From positions 186,001 through 250,000 of the forward strand of contig JASANH010001446.1 of assembly GCA_030248295.1 (NCBI GenBank): 64,000 bases of DNA, read 5' to 3'. The DNA is from Mesodorylaimus sp. YZB2_4. Lineage: Eukaryota > Nematoda > Enoplea > Dorylaimida > Dorylaimidae. Below, in pieces: positions 37,501 through 50,624 of this stretch. Within the stretch, counting starts at the first letter, position 1, and each line of letters opens with the position of its first letter. A program made the position numbers and the translations under genes. The notes beneath the pieces are model-generated. The model saw nothing but the letters and a program-made list of their open reading frames with translations, searched no databases and had not been told where the DNA came from.

Positions 37501-38153
37501 CATGTTTGACAGGGAACAATCCAAAATACAAATAAAAGACTACACTCAGCAAATGCGCGAACGAAGGCTTCATAACCGGTTTTCAATTACTCATATGGTG
37601 TCAGCTAAACGAAGTTGGAGGAATAGACCAAATCATACATGCAGCCAAAAAGAGGCCTTCGCCTAATTCAAGCTGAATAAAGAGTAGGCTGTAATGGGCA
37701 ACTAGTACTGAATTTGGTCTCATTACTGGCATGCTTTGTAAGGTTTTACTTATGGAATTACTCCCGAGCAAGCACTGATTTTTAAACCAGAAGGCAAAAT
37801 AGGCCAGTTTTTCAATTCTCAGCCGGAGCCTTTCACTTACAAGTCGGAAAGGAAAAACCGATCGTCCATTTTCGTATAATTCTATGCTTGCACGCGAAGC
37901 CGTTTTTATGTCGCGGATCGCAAGCGGTTCGGTTCGGGTATCGATTAGCTTTGGAAAGTTCAGTTTGGTATCAGCTAAATATAGACCTCGCTAAGGTTAA
38001 AAATGCACACAACAAATCAATCACAAACTCACCAAAATTTGAAAACTCGCTCGCTGCCATGGTTAACAAAACAAAAAGAGCCGCATTGGCAAGAAAAAAA
38101 GGAGAGATCGGGAAAATTCTTCTACTAACTACATTTTGCACCAAAATGAACAT
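31557..38153 (-). CDS. Membrane-anchored ADAM metalloprotease with long proline-rich tail
   Basis: Twenty-one minus-strand exons run from ATG 38153 to stop 31557, about 1,248 codons. The order is a signal sequence (FFLANAALFVLLTMAA), a prodomain with Cys-switch AELKCGH, a furin site RSKR, and a reprolysin domain with HEMGHNFGMEHD (zinc site HExxHxxGxxH, exon 35461-35325). A disintegrin domain follows (CREAGDECDLPEFCNG, no RGD), then a Cys-rich region (exons 34284-33722), an EGF-like module (CNNFGHCHCIGGYGG), a TM helix (exon 33212-33095) and two large cytoplasmic exons (33029-32314, 32254-31557). The tail is about 470 residues, with SH3-ligand runs PPRPPRP, PPPPPPQPP and PPVPAKP and tyrosines in YYDV and YADI, recalling ADAM9/12/19. 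It is predicted to be catalytically active in ectodomain shedding. One junction is out of phase: exon 37461-37385 ends in phase 2 while 37224-37111 begins in phase 0. The start codon is tentative. Confidence 0.92.
33425..33692 (-). repeat. tRNA-derived SINE, copy in an ADAM intron
   Basis: The element lies in the intron before the EGF exon. Read on the minus strand it starts near TGGTGTAGCGGTGAATGCC (box A-like) and has GGTTCGATTCC, an exact box B consensus, at 33616-33606. A body follows that includes GGCGATGGGTGACTCGCC and ends near AATAAGCCCTTTAGCCAGCG. A related copy lies at about 41690-42030. Box B is good, but the arms do not make a complete tRNA cloverleaf. Confidence 0.6.
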
Positions 38154-39121
38154 TACAAGGGTCAACGCCCCCAAAACTGGTTTTTTCAAAATCTAGAACC
38201 AGTTGAACACATGTTATTGGCGGAATTCCACAAAAAAAACATTAGCGCAAGATTCCGGGAGTCGAGCTTTCTTTTCTTTTTCTTTCTTCCTTGCCAGACA
38301 GAATATCTGTCCCCTCTCCAAAGGGAAGGCGGCGACGCAAATGTCACTATTTCTCACCTGCTGTAATAACAAATTTGAACGTACAACGCCTAAAATAACA
38401 AAAAATAACAAAACTAAGGACTACAACAAATATTTTTTTATATTCTTTGTCTTTTTGTCACTAAAACCTTATGTTTTTTATGAAGCAATTATAAACGTTT
38501 TAGTAAGTGCGAAATACAATTACATCATATGGATCAAACGGCTGGTTCAGATTCAACTTTATTTTGGATATCGAGTGCATAAAAAGGTGACCTAATGATC
38601 ACTATTTGGTTTTCCTTTTCGTAAGTTTTCAGTGTTTTCCTCCTTCCGTATGAAGAAATTCGAGTAAAGTTGTATTGAGTCTGAATCTAAATCTTTCTTC
38701 GCCACATACGGACTTCATATCTATCTTCCACAACTACGATTTTCCGCCCTGATTAGGGCAGGGTCATTCGCTGTGTCGAAAAAGACCTGTCATCGAAAAA
38801 TATCGCTGAAGGGAAACTGATTAGTTGAATCGGATAATCCTCGTGGTATATCGTTCCAAACGGTCGAGAAAACATTCGTGTTTTCCTCCCGAAAACTGGA
38901 TATCATAAAAAGGGCCCTTACATGTTGGAGGATGAACACCTAAATCAGAGGTATAATGTGCCCGGATGAGTGTAAATCTATGTTCCTATTTGCCGTGTTC
39001 ATCCGCTTTTTTAGAGAGGACAGGTGAATTGGGATTGCGTCAGGTGCGGTGAGGACGTCGTGCGAATACAGTGCGTACCCTGTAGGGCAGTACGAATTAT
39101 CAAGTCTTTCAGAAAGAGAAA
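38154..39121. promoter_or_regulatory. Divergent intergenic region between ADAM and MGAT4 start codons
   Basis: About 970 bp separate the ADAM ATG (minus) from the MGAT4 ATG (plus), so both promoters must lie here or in unseen upstream exons. The DNA is A/T-rich, with TTTTTTTATATTC near 38440. No specific factor site is claimed. The plus strand switches from A/C-rich to T/G-rich inside this interval. Confidence 0.4.
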
Positions 39122-41293
39122 ATGCTACGTAGAATTTGGAGAAGAGGAGGCGGAGCAAATTTCTTCGTTATTATTCTTATTTTATTACCATTGGCATTTG
39201 TTTTTCATTTACTCATGTCGGCATCAATTGGAATGAACGATGATGAAAAAGAGGTACAATGCGGGCGTTCCCTCTTTTAGGCGTCCATCGTGAAGGGTGT
39301 TCTAGGAAATGGTTGTAGCATCTCAGCTAGATTTACTAGGGGTTTCACGTGTACAATGGGATTGCTTGGGGCAGGATGGAACATTTCCTTTACTATGTGT
39401 TTGGGCTCCCTTTTAAAATCATGCGCATTTCTAATGACGTAACTAAGAAAATAAAGTAGGCACGCATTATCACTTCAGGTTGTCAGGTGGTGAATTGCCT
39501 TGTGACACGTTCTTATTTTTCCTTCGCACAGCAGAATCACCCTTTTCCATAGCATGATTTTGACTTTTTTTGTGTTTAGAACTTGGATGCTCGCATCAGC
39601 GCTCTTCGCGAACATATGGAACATTTACGATCATTGGATAAAGAAAAAAGTAAAGCATTTTTGGAATTGCAAAATCAACTTCAACGATATTTGTCCGACT
39701 CGCCGTCGCCAGATGGACAATCTAAGTGGTCGAATCATTTGCCAAAGGACAATGCTGATTCAGCGAACAATGTATTCGCCATGGGTCCCGCCTCGTTTTC
39801 GTGGCCCATGCCAGCCCCTTTCTCGCAATCGGCGGCCAATCTATCTGGAATCAACATCAATCATACATTAACGGAATTATATCGAAATGGTCTGGTGGCT
39901 GATGTATCGCCGATCGCCACCGATATGGCCGTCCCGAACATCTATGATCATTTACCTCATTTATTACAAAGTCCAAGAGCTCTCTCGCCTGCTGTACGTA
40001 TTTCGAAAAATCGTCGACATGTACAAATGACAATCGGCATACCGACGATCAAACGTCCAAAAGTATCTTATTTGATCACGACATTAAGGTCGCTAATTGA
40101 CAATCTTCAACCGTCCGAACGACCAGAAGTTCTCATCGTGGTCTTCTTCGCTGAGTTGGGCGGATTAACTGAATTTATCACCGAACAGGTGGTCATGATT
40201 TACAACGAGTTCCCCGAGGCTGTCAATGAAGGACTGTTGGAGATAATTGTACCCGCCTCATCTTTCTATCCCGATTTAGACTCAATACCTCCCACATTCG
40301 ACGATTCGCCTGATCGAATGAAGTGGAGAACAAAACAGAATTTAGATTATTGCTATTTGATGATGTATTGCCAAAATCGTGCTACCTATTACATGCAGCT
40401 AGAAGATGACGTCATCACGAAACCGGGCTATTATGAAAAGATTAAAGATCATATTCGAAAACAATCGACGTCTACTTGGTATTTGTTGGAATTTTCGTCC
40501 TTGGGATTTATCGGGAAATTATTTCGGAGCAGTGATTTATCGCTCATGATCGATTTCCTATTGATGTTCCATCGAGAGAAACCAGCCGATTGGTTACTGG
40601 ACCATATATTTTATGTGCGACTATGCCACCCGGAGAAATCACCGAAGCAATGTCAACAAACGAAGAACCAATACCGAGTACTCTACAAGCCGAGCCTATT
40701 CCAGCATATCGGTGTGCATAGTTCACTGAAAGGAAAAGTGCAGAAATTGAAAGAAAAAGATTTCGGAAAGCAACCGATGCACAAGTCACATACGGATAAT
40801 CCAGCAGCGGAAATCACGACGTCATTAAAGACTTATCAGAAGTACTCGTTGGAAGCGGCCTATAAAGGAGAGACGTTCTTTTGGGGCTTATTGCCTCAGC
40901 CGGGCGATTGGATCAAGTTGTAAGTGGCATATTGATTTATATCCAATGTTCTTGTTCAAATGTCCCTTTTTTAGCCAATTCACACCTGCAATTCGTTTGG
41001 AGGGCTTTACATTTCGCTCTGGGAATGCCGAGCATCCCGACGATATGTTCTACAATACATCGGTCGAGATACAGTTTGTGGGAGAAGGTAGCAATTTCGG
41101 GACGGACGTGTCCTTGTATCCAAAGACGGACGATGGATATTACGTGGTTGCCTGGTTTAGTCCGAGTGGGGCGATTCACACCAGTTTGAATACGACAGGT
41201 ACTGTATCGTCCTTACGCCTGGTTGTGCATTCGGAAAGTACGACCTGGGTTATTCTGAATGAAATTTGGATTCGGCCTTTGAAGGAGACGTGA
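39122..41293 (+). CDS. MGAT4: Alpha-1,3-mannosyl-glycoprotein 4-beta-GlcNAc transferase (GnT-IV)
   Basis: Three exons (39122-39253, 39580-40919, 40975-41293) join in frame to 596 residues. Exon 1 gives a short basic cytosolic end (MLRRIWRRGG) and a hydrophobic signal anchor (FFVIILILLPLAFVFHLL), typical of a type II Golgi enzyme. A coiled-coil-like stem follows. The catalytic domain is unmistakable: VIVVFFAE-type core, KWRTKQNLDYCYLMMY, the acidic metal/UDP motif QLEDD, LLEFSSLGFIGK, KPADWLLDHI, and FQHIGVHSSLKGK. The C-terminal part (FRSGNAEHPDD...WVILNEIWI) matches the lectin-like end of MGAT4A/B. It transfers GlcNAc to the alpha-1,3 mannose arm of complex N-glycans. It is slightly longer than the human enzymes (about 535-548), mainly in the stem. 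Which paralogue (A or B) it corresponds to cannot be decided. Confidence 0.95.
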
Positions 41294-41689
41294 GGGCAAT
41301 CTGTTCGGGAAGGGTATTTAGGAAGACAATCGTGGGTGCGAGGATGACGTGCTAATAAGGCGATTCGGTGCAAATGGATTAGTAGATAATCACGGATATG
41401 TTATCTGTGCTGATTGACACATCAGGAGATATTGCAGGCGTTATGTTAGGATCGGGTTTATATTGCTAGTGTGGACTGAGTGTATTCACAGGGCTTTGAT
41501 CGTGGTTGTTCGTGTGCGAGTGCTGTTTTATAGCGGAGATCGAAGGAGAGTTGATACGTTTAGTAATTTATACTTGAGCGGTTTCTACTCTCGGTGAGCG
41601 ACTGTATTGTATTGGCTCGTCCGTGCTTTTGGTAGTGGCTGAAATAACTGCTGACATGTGGTCCGATTGGAGGGATTTCGATTTGGGAC

Positions 41690-42030
41690 GGGAGCCAGGG
41701 TGTGTTCTGTGGAAGGCGTGTGTCACAGTTTGCTTGACAGAGCTGGCAATCGGTCGGCCCTGAGTTCAACTGTGACCGTCTGAGAACTAGGTGAAGGTCT
41801 CTGCGCCTCGCACGCCTGGCGGTGGGTGACACAATAAACGATAAATGAGAGGCCTTATGGGCGGGAGGCTCTCGAATCAGAGTCCCCTCGAGGGTTGCCC
41901 CGCGGGGTAAACACCGACATTGCAGGGTAGCGACTAACACGCACCACTGGCTGGCATGCATCCCGCATTGACCCTAGTCGATGACAAGATAGGGTCAACT
42001 AACAAGCCCCCCAGCCCGCGGGTTAAGGGC
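41690..42030 (+). repeat. SINE-like repeat related to the ADAM-intron copy
   Basis: GTCACAGTTTGCTTGACAGA followed by GCTGGCAATCGG parallels GTCATAGTTTGCTTGGCAGA followed by GCTGGAAACTGC of the 33.4-kb element. Further on, GGCGGTGGGTGAC and AACTAACAAGCCCCCCAGCC match GGCGATGGGTGAC and CACTAATAAGCCCTTTAGCC in the same order. The box B here is degenerate (GAGTTCAACTG). Confidence 0.5.
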
Positions 42031-43002
42031 CAAAAATTGGGTCCCGTGACGATTCCCCCCCACTGAGACGATTCTCCCATTGTGTCGTTTTCCCCACCAA
42101 GCACGGTGGGGGAGTCGACTCACTGAGACATGTGACGTTTCGCCTACCGTACCGGTTTCCATAATAACCATAATAACCATAATTTTTCGCCTGGTTTCCA
42201 TAATGACCAAAATTTTTCGCCTGCTGTGCAGACACATGGTTGCAGCAGGCAGCAGGGGTGTGATAGGCTTCTAGAATGCGGGCAGTGTAAAGTGAAATTC
42301 CGCTGCTGCAGCTCATGCGCAAGATACTCAGGCTACGAACTGAGTGAATTCCTTCAAGTATTTCAGAAGGATAACTATTTGACACGCTGCCAATGCGAGG
42401 GCATGTACTGTAAGACCAGGCCAGTTTTCTCTGCTAATCAAGACATGGTTCAAATTGCAAATGAAAAACTGCCTGGCACTTGAAATCAATAAAAAGGAAG
42501 ATATACATTTAGGCAGTGGGACTTTAGTGAATTCACCAGCATGGCAGCTGCAGATTTCCCACTTACGAAACATTAGGCTCATCTTCTGTGCGTTTGGACT
42601 AGTACTACCCTGGTTGGACCAAGAAAGAGTGGCCAAAGGAGCACTTGTTTTAAGGCCGGTATTACAACATGGCATTTGCATGGCAATCGAACGATAACAC
42701 AACAAAATCTTGGACTATTTCAGGCTTATTCCCAGACAAAGGCTCAAAATTTGAATAGCCGCAGTTTCTCAAAACTGATGGTGGGGGACAACACAGCAGG
42801 GAAAACGTGTCACAATCAAAAACCGATCCTCCCCTGGACTGACCAGGATGGGTAAAAAAATGATCAGTGAAAACAGCACCAGATGAGAGAGTAAGTCCAA
42901 AAATGAGATTGAAAGTTGGGGGAGCAGCTGTACGCTTAGGTAGGTTCGGGCTAAGGCTGGAGCCTGTCTTGGCGGCGTGCAAGCCACAGGTAGGAGTTAC
43001 TC

Positions 43003-43018
43003 GGGGGGGGGGGGGGGG
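43003..43018 (+). repeat. Poly-G run (16 nt)
   Basis: Sixteen consecutive G residues occur about 430 bp upstream of the BiP start codon. G-runs of this kind can form G-quadruplex structures only together with other runs; here it stands nearly alone, and its length may be inaccurate. Confidence 0.9.
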
Positions 43019-43444
43019 CCTGGATCTGGGGTCTGAACAGAAAAGGGCGATTTGGAACAGGTGTTGCCGACTGTTGTCTGGTTAGTCCGAGTGGGTCACT
43101 TCTTTCCGGTTGCCGTCTGATGTGACTGTACAAAGAAGAGATCTCACAAACAGACCAATCAGACCAACCAACCCAGCCATGCATGCATGCCTTGCATGTT
43201 TGTCAGACCAGCCATGCAAGTTGAGAGTCATATTACGCTACCATACTCTATGCTGGTCGCCTGATGGCATTGTAAAGTCGCTTATCGGAAAAGTGCGCAC
43301 TGGGCTGCCGCACTTGGCGATCGATCGCGAGCAGTCGTCTTGAGCGAAACCTATCCGACAAATTTGAATTAATTCTTCAAAAGCAATTACGACAAATTTC
43401 TTGACAACAATTGAGAATAATTTCGCTAAAATTAGCGCCGGAAA

Positions 43445-46457
<3,013 letters not shown>

Positions 46458-46822
46458 TAACGTCGATCGAGATAGCCGGAGATAATTTTCCGTTTTATAG
46501 GCAATAATATCTGTGTTTTGTGTCTGCAGTAGTAGGTAGTAGGATTAAGATAAAAACTAAAAACTAAACTGGGTGGCCCTGGACTGCAAGTGTACAAACA
46601 GACCTTCGTCGCAGCCGGGCACTTTACGAGCAATCCACCACCGCGATGAAGCACTGCACCACCGCGGCCTCATCAGAGAGGGCTGCTCTCTCAGGCTTCA
46701 CCTGGCTGGCTTTGATGGAATTGATTCAGGCGGATGTTCAAAAAAGGCAACACACTGAAACAAACGCCCTTGCCCACCGACCCAGATTGGGCAAACAAGA
46801 AAGGGATTCACCTTTGTTTTGA
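46458..46822. other. BiP downstream region
   Basis: This segment follows the BiP stop codon and precedes the foldback element. It should contain the 3' UTR, but no canonical AATAAA was found close to the stop. No other gene is seen. Confidence 0.5.
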
Positions 46823-47588
46823 GTTATGTAGATGTTGGCGGCAAAGGCCGAAATCAGGCATAACGCGAAATGCCGGCGCGGCCAGGCAAAGGCTGAAATG
46901 ACCTCGCGAAGACTGGCGATTACGGGAGTTGCCTGAGTGACCAAGCAATACGCGGAATACCGGCATCAGGTCGAAGGCAACGGTGCGACGGTCACCTTGA
47001 AAATTAGGCAAGCCCCGAATCATTCTCCAGAACACGTTTTAAAAAATTTAAAATACCTTGTTTTCAGTCTTTGTGCATTCTCGATCCATAAGCATAAAAC
47101 GTATGCATTCAAAAATGCAATTGCAAGGGAGGCTGCAAGTTCAGATGTAAATGCAAGCCGGCTAATTTGATGTGTAACAGTCGCTGTCACGGAAGTTCCA
47201 GCTGTTATAATAAGCGTGAGAGCTTCTCTTGCACAATCAGCCATGCATTATCCTGTACATGCTGCACCAATACATACGTTTTATGCTTATGGATCGAGAA
47301 TACACAGACTGAATAAAAGGAATTTTAAATTTTTTGAAACGTGTTCTGTAGAATGATTCGGGGTTTGCCTAATTTTCAAGGTGACCGTCGCACCGTTGCC
47401 TTCGACCATTGCCTGAAGCTGGTATTCCGCGTATTGCCTGGTCACTCAGGCAACTCCCGTAATCGCCAGTCATCGCGAGGTCATTCCGGCCTTTGCCTGG
47501 CCGCGCCGGCATTTCGCGTTATGCCTGGCGGTGGTCAGGCATTCCGCGTATTGCCTGAATTCGGCCTATGCCGCCGACATAGATAAAA
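46823..47588. mobile_element. Foldback (long inverted-repeat) transposable element, ~0.77 kb
   Basis: The left arm (about 46823-47108) and right arm (about 47271-47588) are inverted copies of each other around a 160-nt spacer. The outer ends are TGTTGGCGGCAAAGGCCGAA and, reverse-complemented from the right, TGTCGGCGGCATAGGCCGAA. The inner ends are ATAAGCATAAAACGTATG and its complement. The right arm is about 30 bp longer owing to an internal duplication of a TGCCTGG/CAGGCATT motif. Arms carry recurring AGGCAA and CGCGGAATACC-type words. There is no open frame for a transposase, so it is non-autonomous. A clear target-site duplication was not identified. Confidence 0.8.
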
Positions 47589-48172
47589 CCAGCCATACAG
47601 TAGATTCGCTGATGATTGCGAAAAGCTGCTTCTCCTCGCTCTCTACGTAGATCATTATAGAACAAGGTAGATATATTGGTATAACTCGTTGGAGAGCACA
47701 CCACTGCTCCCAGCAAGGTGCGAGCTTCCCAAAAACTCCGTCGGCTGCGAGCCGGAGTTGATACCAGTCAACGTTAGAGTATAAGGCCCAAAGTATAGTT
47801 CCATGCGACGCGCGTGCGAACAGTCGTGGTCACCGCCAGCGAAACGCCGAGTGATCTCCTAAAACATCAGCACGTTGACTTGAAGTAAAGCCCGTAGATG
47901 CAGACAACGAGATGGCGGGTGTCGACCCATCCTTAGTGTCAGTCAAGGCCTACTCGCTCAGCGCATGTGCCTAGTGCAGACACGCCCTTGACTACGTTGT
48001 GGACATTCGTGGACGAGGCGCATCGTCGGGAAGGGTATAAACTGGAAGAAATATACTGAATGTCTTCTTAACGAGCAACCGTCCAACGCCCGGTATCCAA
48101 CCAGTTGGCCTCTTCGACCGCTAACAATTCGTCGATTCGTCACTGTGTATGTGTCGGATTTCAAAATTCCCA
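47589..48172. other. No gene recognised
   Basis: About 580 bp between the foldback element and the CAP-domain fragment. Nothing coding or repetitive is supported here. Confidence 0.5.
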
Positions 48173-48451
48173 TCAGTCTGCACTACTCGTCTTTAAAAAG
48201 CAATCCTTCTTCTCAAAGTGCATTGCAACCTCCCATTTAGTGTCAGTAGGACAATCTGTGCAGTCTTCCTTATGATCCTCGCTTTTCCTGAAGATTGGCA
48301 AGCCAACGTATCGACCATCTGTCGTCACCTGAACAAGATTTCCAGCAGCAAAGTAATGGCCGACTAGAAGGTGATAGCGACCAGTGGAAGTGATAGTACT
48401 GGGGCACTGGGCGTAGACACATCCCACCCGACTGGTCTCCGCCCAAAAAGA
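48173..48451 (-). pseudogene. CAP/SCP-TAPS domain C-terminal fragment
   Basis: The minus-strand frame reads FWAETSRVGCVYAQCPS, then YHLLVGHYFAAGN, a further cysteine pair in DCTDCPTDTKW, and a TGA stop at 48175-48173. It matches the end of the CAP domain in venom-allergen-like/SCP proteins, whose consensus is roughly VW..T..VGC.....C then ..VC.Y.PAGN. The usual Cys before Y.PAGN is replaced (GHYFAAGN). I could not find the upstream CAP helices or the histidine-bearing motifs in the next kilobase, so this is either the last exon of a gene with distant exons or a relic. The frame continues open upstream without a clear acceptor. Confidence 0.55.
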
Positions 48452-49303
48452 GATCCAAAATGCACGTTTTGCTGTTCCACATTTGATATTTGGACCCTGA
48501 TGAACATAACACGTAGCGAAAAAGGGTTAATATTCCTATCCAATACGTAGCGGCAAGCATCTACAAATTGGCGTTGTGAGGCGTGTCGAGTAATCCCTGT
48601 CCCAACCTAAGACCGGCGATGAAGAAGAAGGAGACGTCGACAGAGGAATTCCAAAGGAACTCTGCGCCCTGAAATAACTATACCACACCTGGAGTCCTGA
48701 TCAGGCCTGGTTAGGCAGAACCTAAACACAGTATATTGTATAAACCCGCTGATGCTGTCTCTGTCAATGCCCCACATGATGTGTTAACATCTGTGCGTAA
48801 ATGGTAAAAGGCCCAGGCGCCAAGAAAAGTTACGTTTCGACTTTCCCGAGTTTTAGTCTCCTATTCTCAGAGTGGGGATTTTTTTGGGCTCTCTGTAATG
48901 CATATATCAAAGAGCAGCGACGGTTTTTTCGGACCTGTTCAGATCAGTCGATACGTTTCCCCCACTAAAATTCCGATCATTCATGATGAACATGGCTCGT
49001 CAAATTGTCGCTTGAAAAAAGCACAGCTAGCAAAATTTTAAATTTGCTATAGGCGTCGCGCTTTTCTGATAGGTCAGCCCTTAACCAATCAGAACGCTCG
49101 GGGCTAGCAAGCAATGTGCTGGCAAGAAGGTTTCGACTTTCGGGCCTTGCGTTTTCTAGATATATTATAAGTTTGCGGGTATACATGCTATCGATTTTCG
49201 CCAAAAAAGTTTTCTTTTTCGGCTAATAAAGCTGCTGGCGGAAGTTTTTTGGCGTTGGTAAACGATTTTGATTCAGATCTACAGCAAATCAAGTCGTGTA
49301 AAC
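48452..49303. other. No gene recognised
   Basis: About 850 bp between the CAP fragment and the zinc-finger gene. No upstream CAP exon was found. The right part probably contains the promoter and 5' UTR of the zinc-finger gene. Confidence 0.5.
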
Positions 49304-50556
49304 ATGGCCGACATTTGCGACTGCAATCGGTGCATTTATTTCCGAACCTCCGATCGGTCGGAAATGAAGCGGCACGCGGCCTTGATTCACGGAGAAGGAG
49401 CGTTTTCGACGTTGCAATGCCATCCGTGTCGACAAAAATTCTTCGATATGCGCCATTTCGACGAGCATTTAAATGCCAGTCAAACGTGCGGCACGCGAGT
49501 CCTAGTGAGTAGAAGCATGATTTGGTAGGTTCGCTCCGACTTTTGAGCATCTATAGTGAGGGTTGATGGACAACGAAATCAGAGTATGGAGAACCAAACC
49601 CCGTAAAATAGGTGTTTTTCTCGAACGCAGGTTCGAAGCCTCTCTCCTTTAATCCTTGGTTGTAGCTTTGCAAAGGGACTTTTTCAGTTGACGTACGACC
49701 CGATGGGGGCCGAGGCGAAAGGAGACCTCGATTTGTTGGTTGGCACGCTGTTTATTCCGATCAGTGGCCAGCAAGGAGTGGACGATCAGAGTGCGCAACA
49801 ACTGGGGGCGGCCGAGCAGGTGGAAAAGGGCGGGAATAACGACGGTCAAGTGGAGGAGCTGCCGTAAGTACTGGCTCAGTCTCCGTCCATTAGCCTTCTC
49901 ATGGGATGCTGCCCAGCCCAGCTTGTGGCCCAAGTTTGTGGTCCACCTCTCACGCTAGGTGTGCTGTTACTGACGAGTGTTCGACTCGCGCCTAGGTCAG
50001 AATCATTTCGTATATAATATGCCTCTCCACGCTCGAGTGCCCCTTACCTGTGCTTGATGATATGGGAAACAAGAACACGAGTGAACGGGATGTCGGGGCG
50101 CCAGCCCGCTGTTATCCATTGCATCATCTTCTGTGTTTCTCATCATCTCGTTTGTCTTTCAGGGCGATGCAGACACGCAAAGATCTCATGGGACAGTGCC
50201 GGGAATTGCTGAAAAATCGTCGGGCCACGAATGACATCGTTTGCAACTCGTGTTCGAAATCGCTGCATAGTGCGACGAAAGGCGGGTTACCATTTTCGGC
50301 CTTAAAACACGTTTTTTCGCATCTGGGTATTCCAGTGTTCAATTGCAAGTTGTGCGAGTTCAGGGCCAAGTACAGGATTGGTATCAGTCGCCACATGTCG
50401 TTGAAACACAAGTGCAAGGCTGCCAAGAATGTGAACTACGAAGACTCGACAGAGGGCCGTTCGGACGAAATTTGGACTGTGTTCGAGCAGTGTTTCAAGG
50501 GAAGGGTGAGGGAGGAGAGGATAAATGCTAATGGAGAATCGAGTTCTAGGGAGTAG
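49304..50556 (+). CDS. Small C2H2-type zinc-finger protein, function unknown
   Basis: Three exons (49304-49504, 49688-49863, 50163-50556) join in frame to 256 residues with consensus donors (GTGAGT, GTAAGT) and TTTCAG acceptors. The start context is AAACATGG. Finger 1 is CNRC followed by RHAALIH. Finger 2 is CHPC with H and a final Cys (C2HC). Finger 3 is CNSC with a longer loop and KHVFSH. Finger 4 is CKLC with RHMSLKH. The short middle exon is acidic and Gln/Gly-rich. The C terminus after finger 4 is charged and ends SSSRE. Nucleic-acid binding is inferred from the fingers alone; no orthologue is recognised. The first exon has the strongest finger signature. Confidence 0.8.
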
Positions 50557-50590
50557 GGGAGAACAGAGTCGTGTCGGTGGTTAGATCGGA

Positions 50591-50624
50591 AGTTGACCGA
50601 GTGTGGTAGTTGACCGAGTGTGGT
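50591..50624 (+). repeat. 17-bp tandem duplication
   Basis: AGTTGACCGAGTGTGGT is repeated exactly twice in tandem, just after the stop codon of the zinc-finger gene. It is followed by the start of a third unit (AGTTGG). Confidence 0.9.

Larger units (their letters stand above)
41294..43444. other. Intergenic region between MGAT4 and BiP, with repeats
   Basis: No coding exon was recognised. The segment holds a SINE-like element (41690-42030), a short AATAACCAT/TTTTTCGCCTG tandem near 42160-42220 and a poly-G run (43003-43018). The last few hundred bases upstream of 43445 should contain the BiP promoter. I searched by eye for a canonical ER-stress element (CCAAT-N9-CCACG) and found none. Confidence 0.6.

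Noticed and set aside
42900..43444. Canonical ER-stress element upstream of BiP
   Set aside because: CCAAT occurs near 43146 but without CCACG nine bases downstream; nothing else matched well enough to report.
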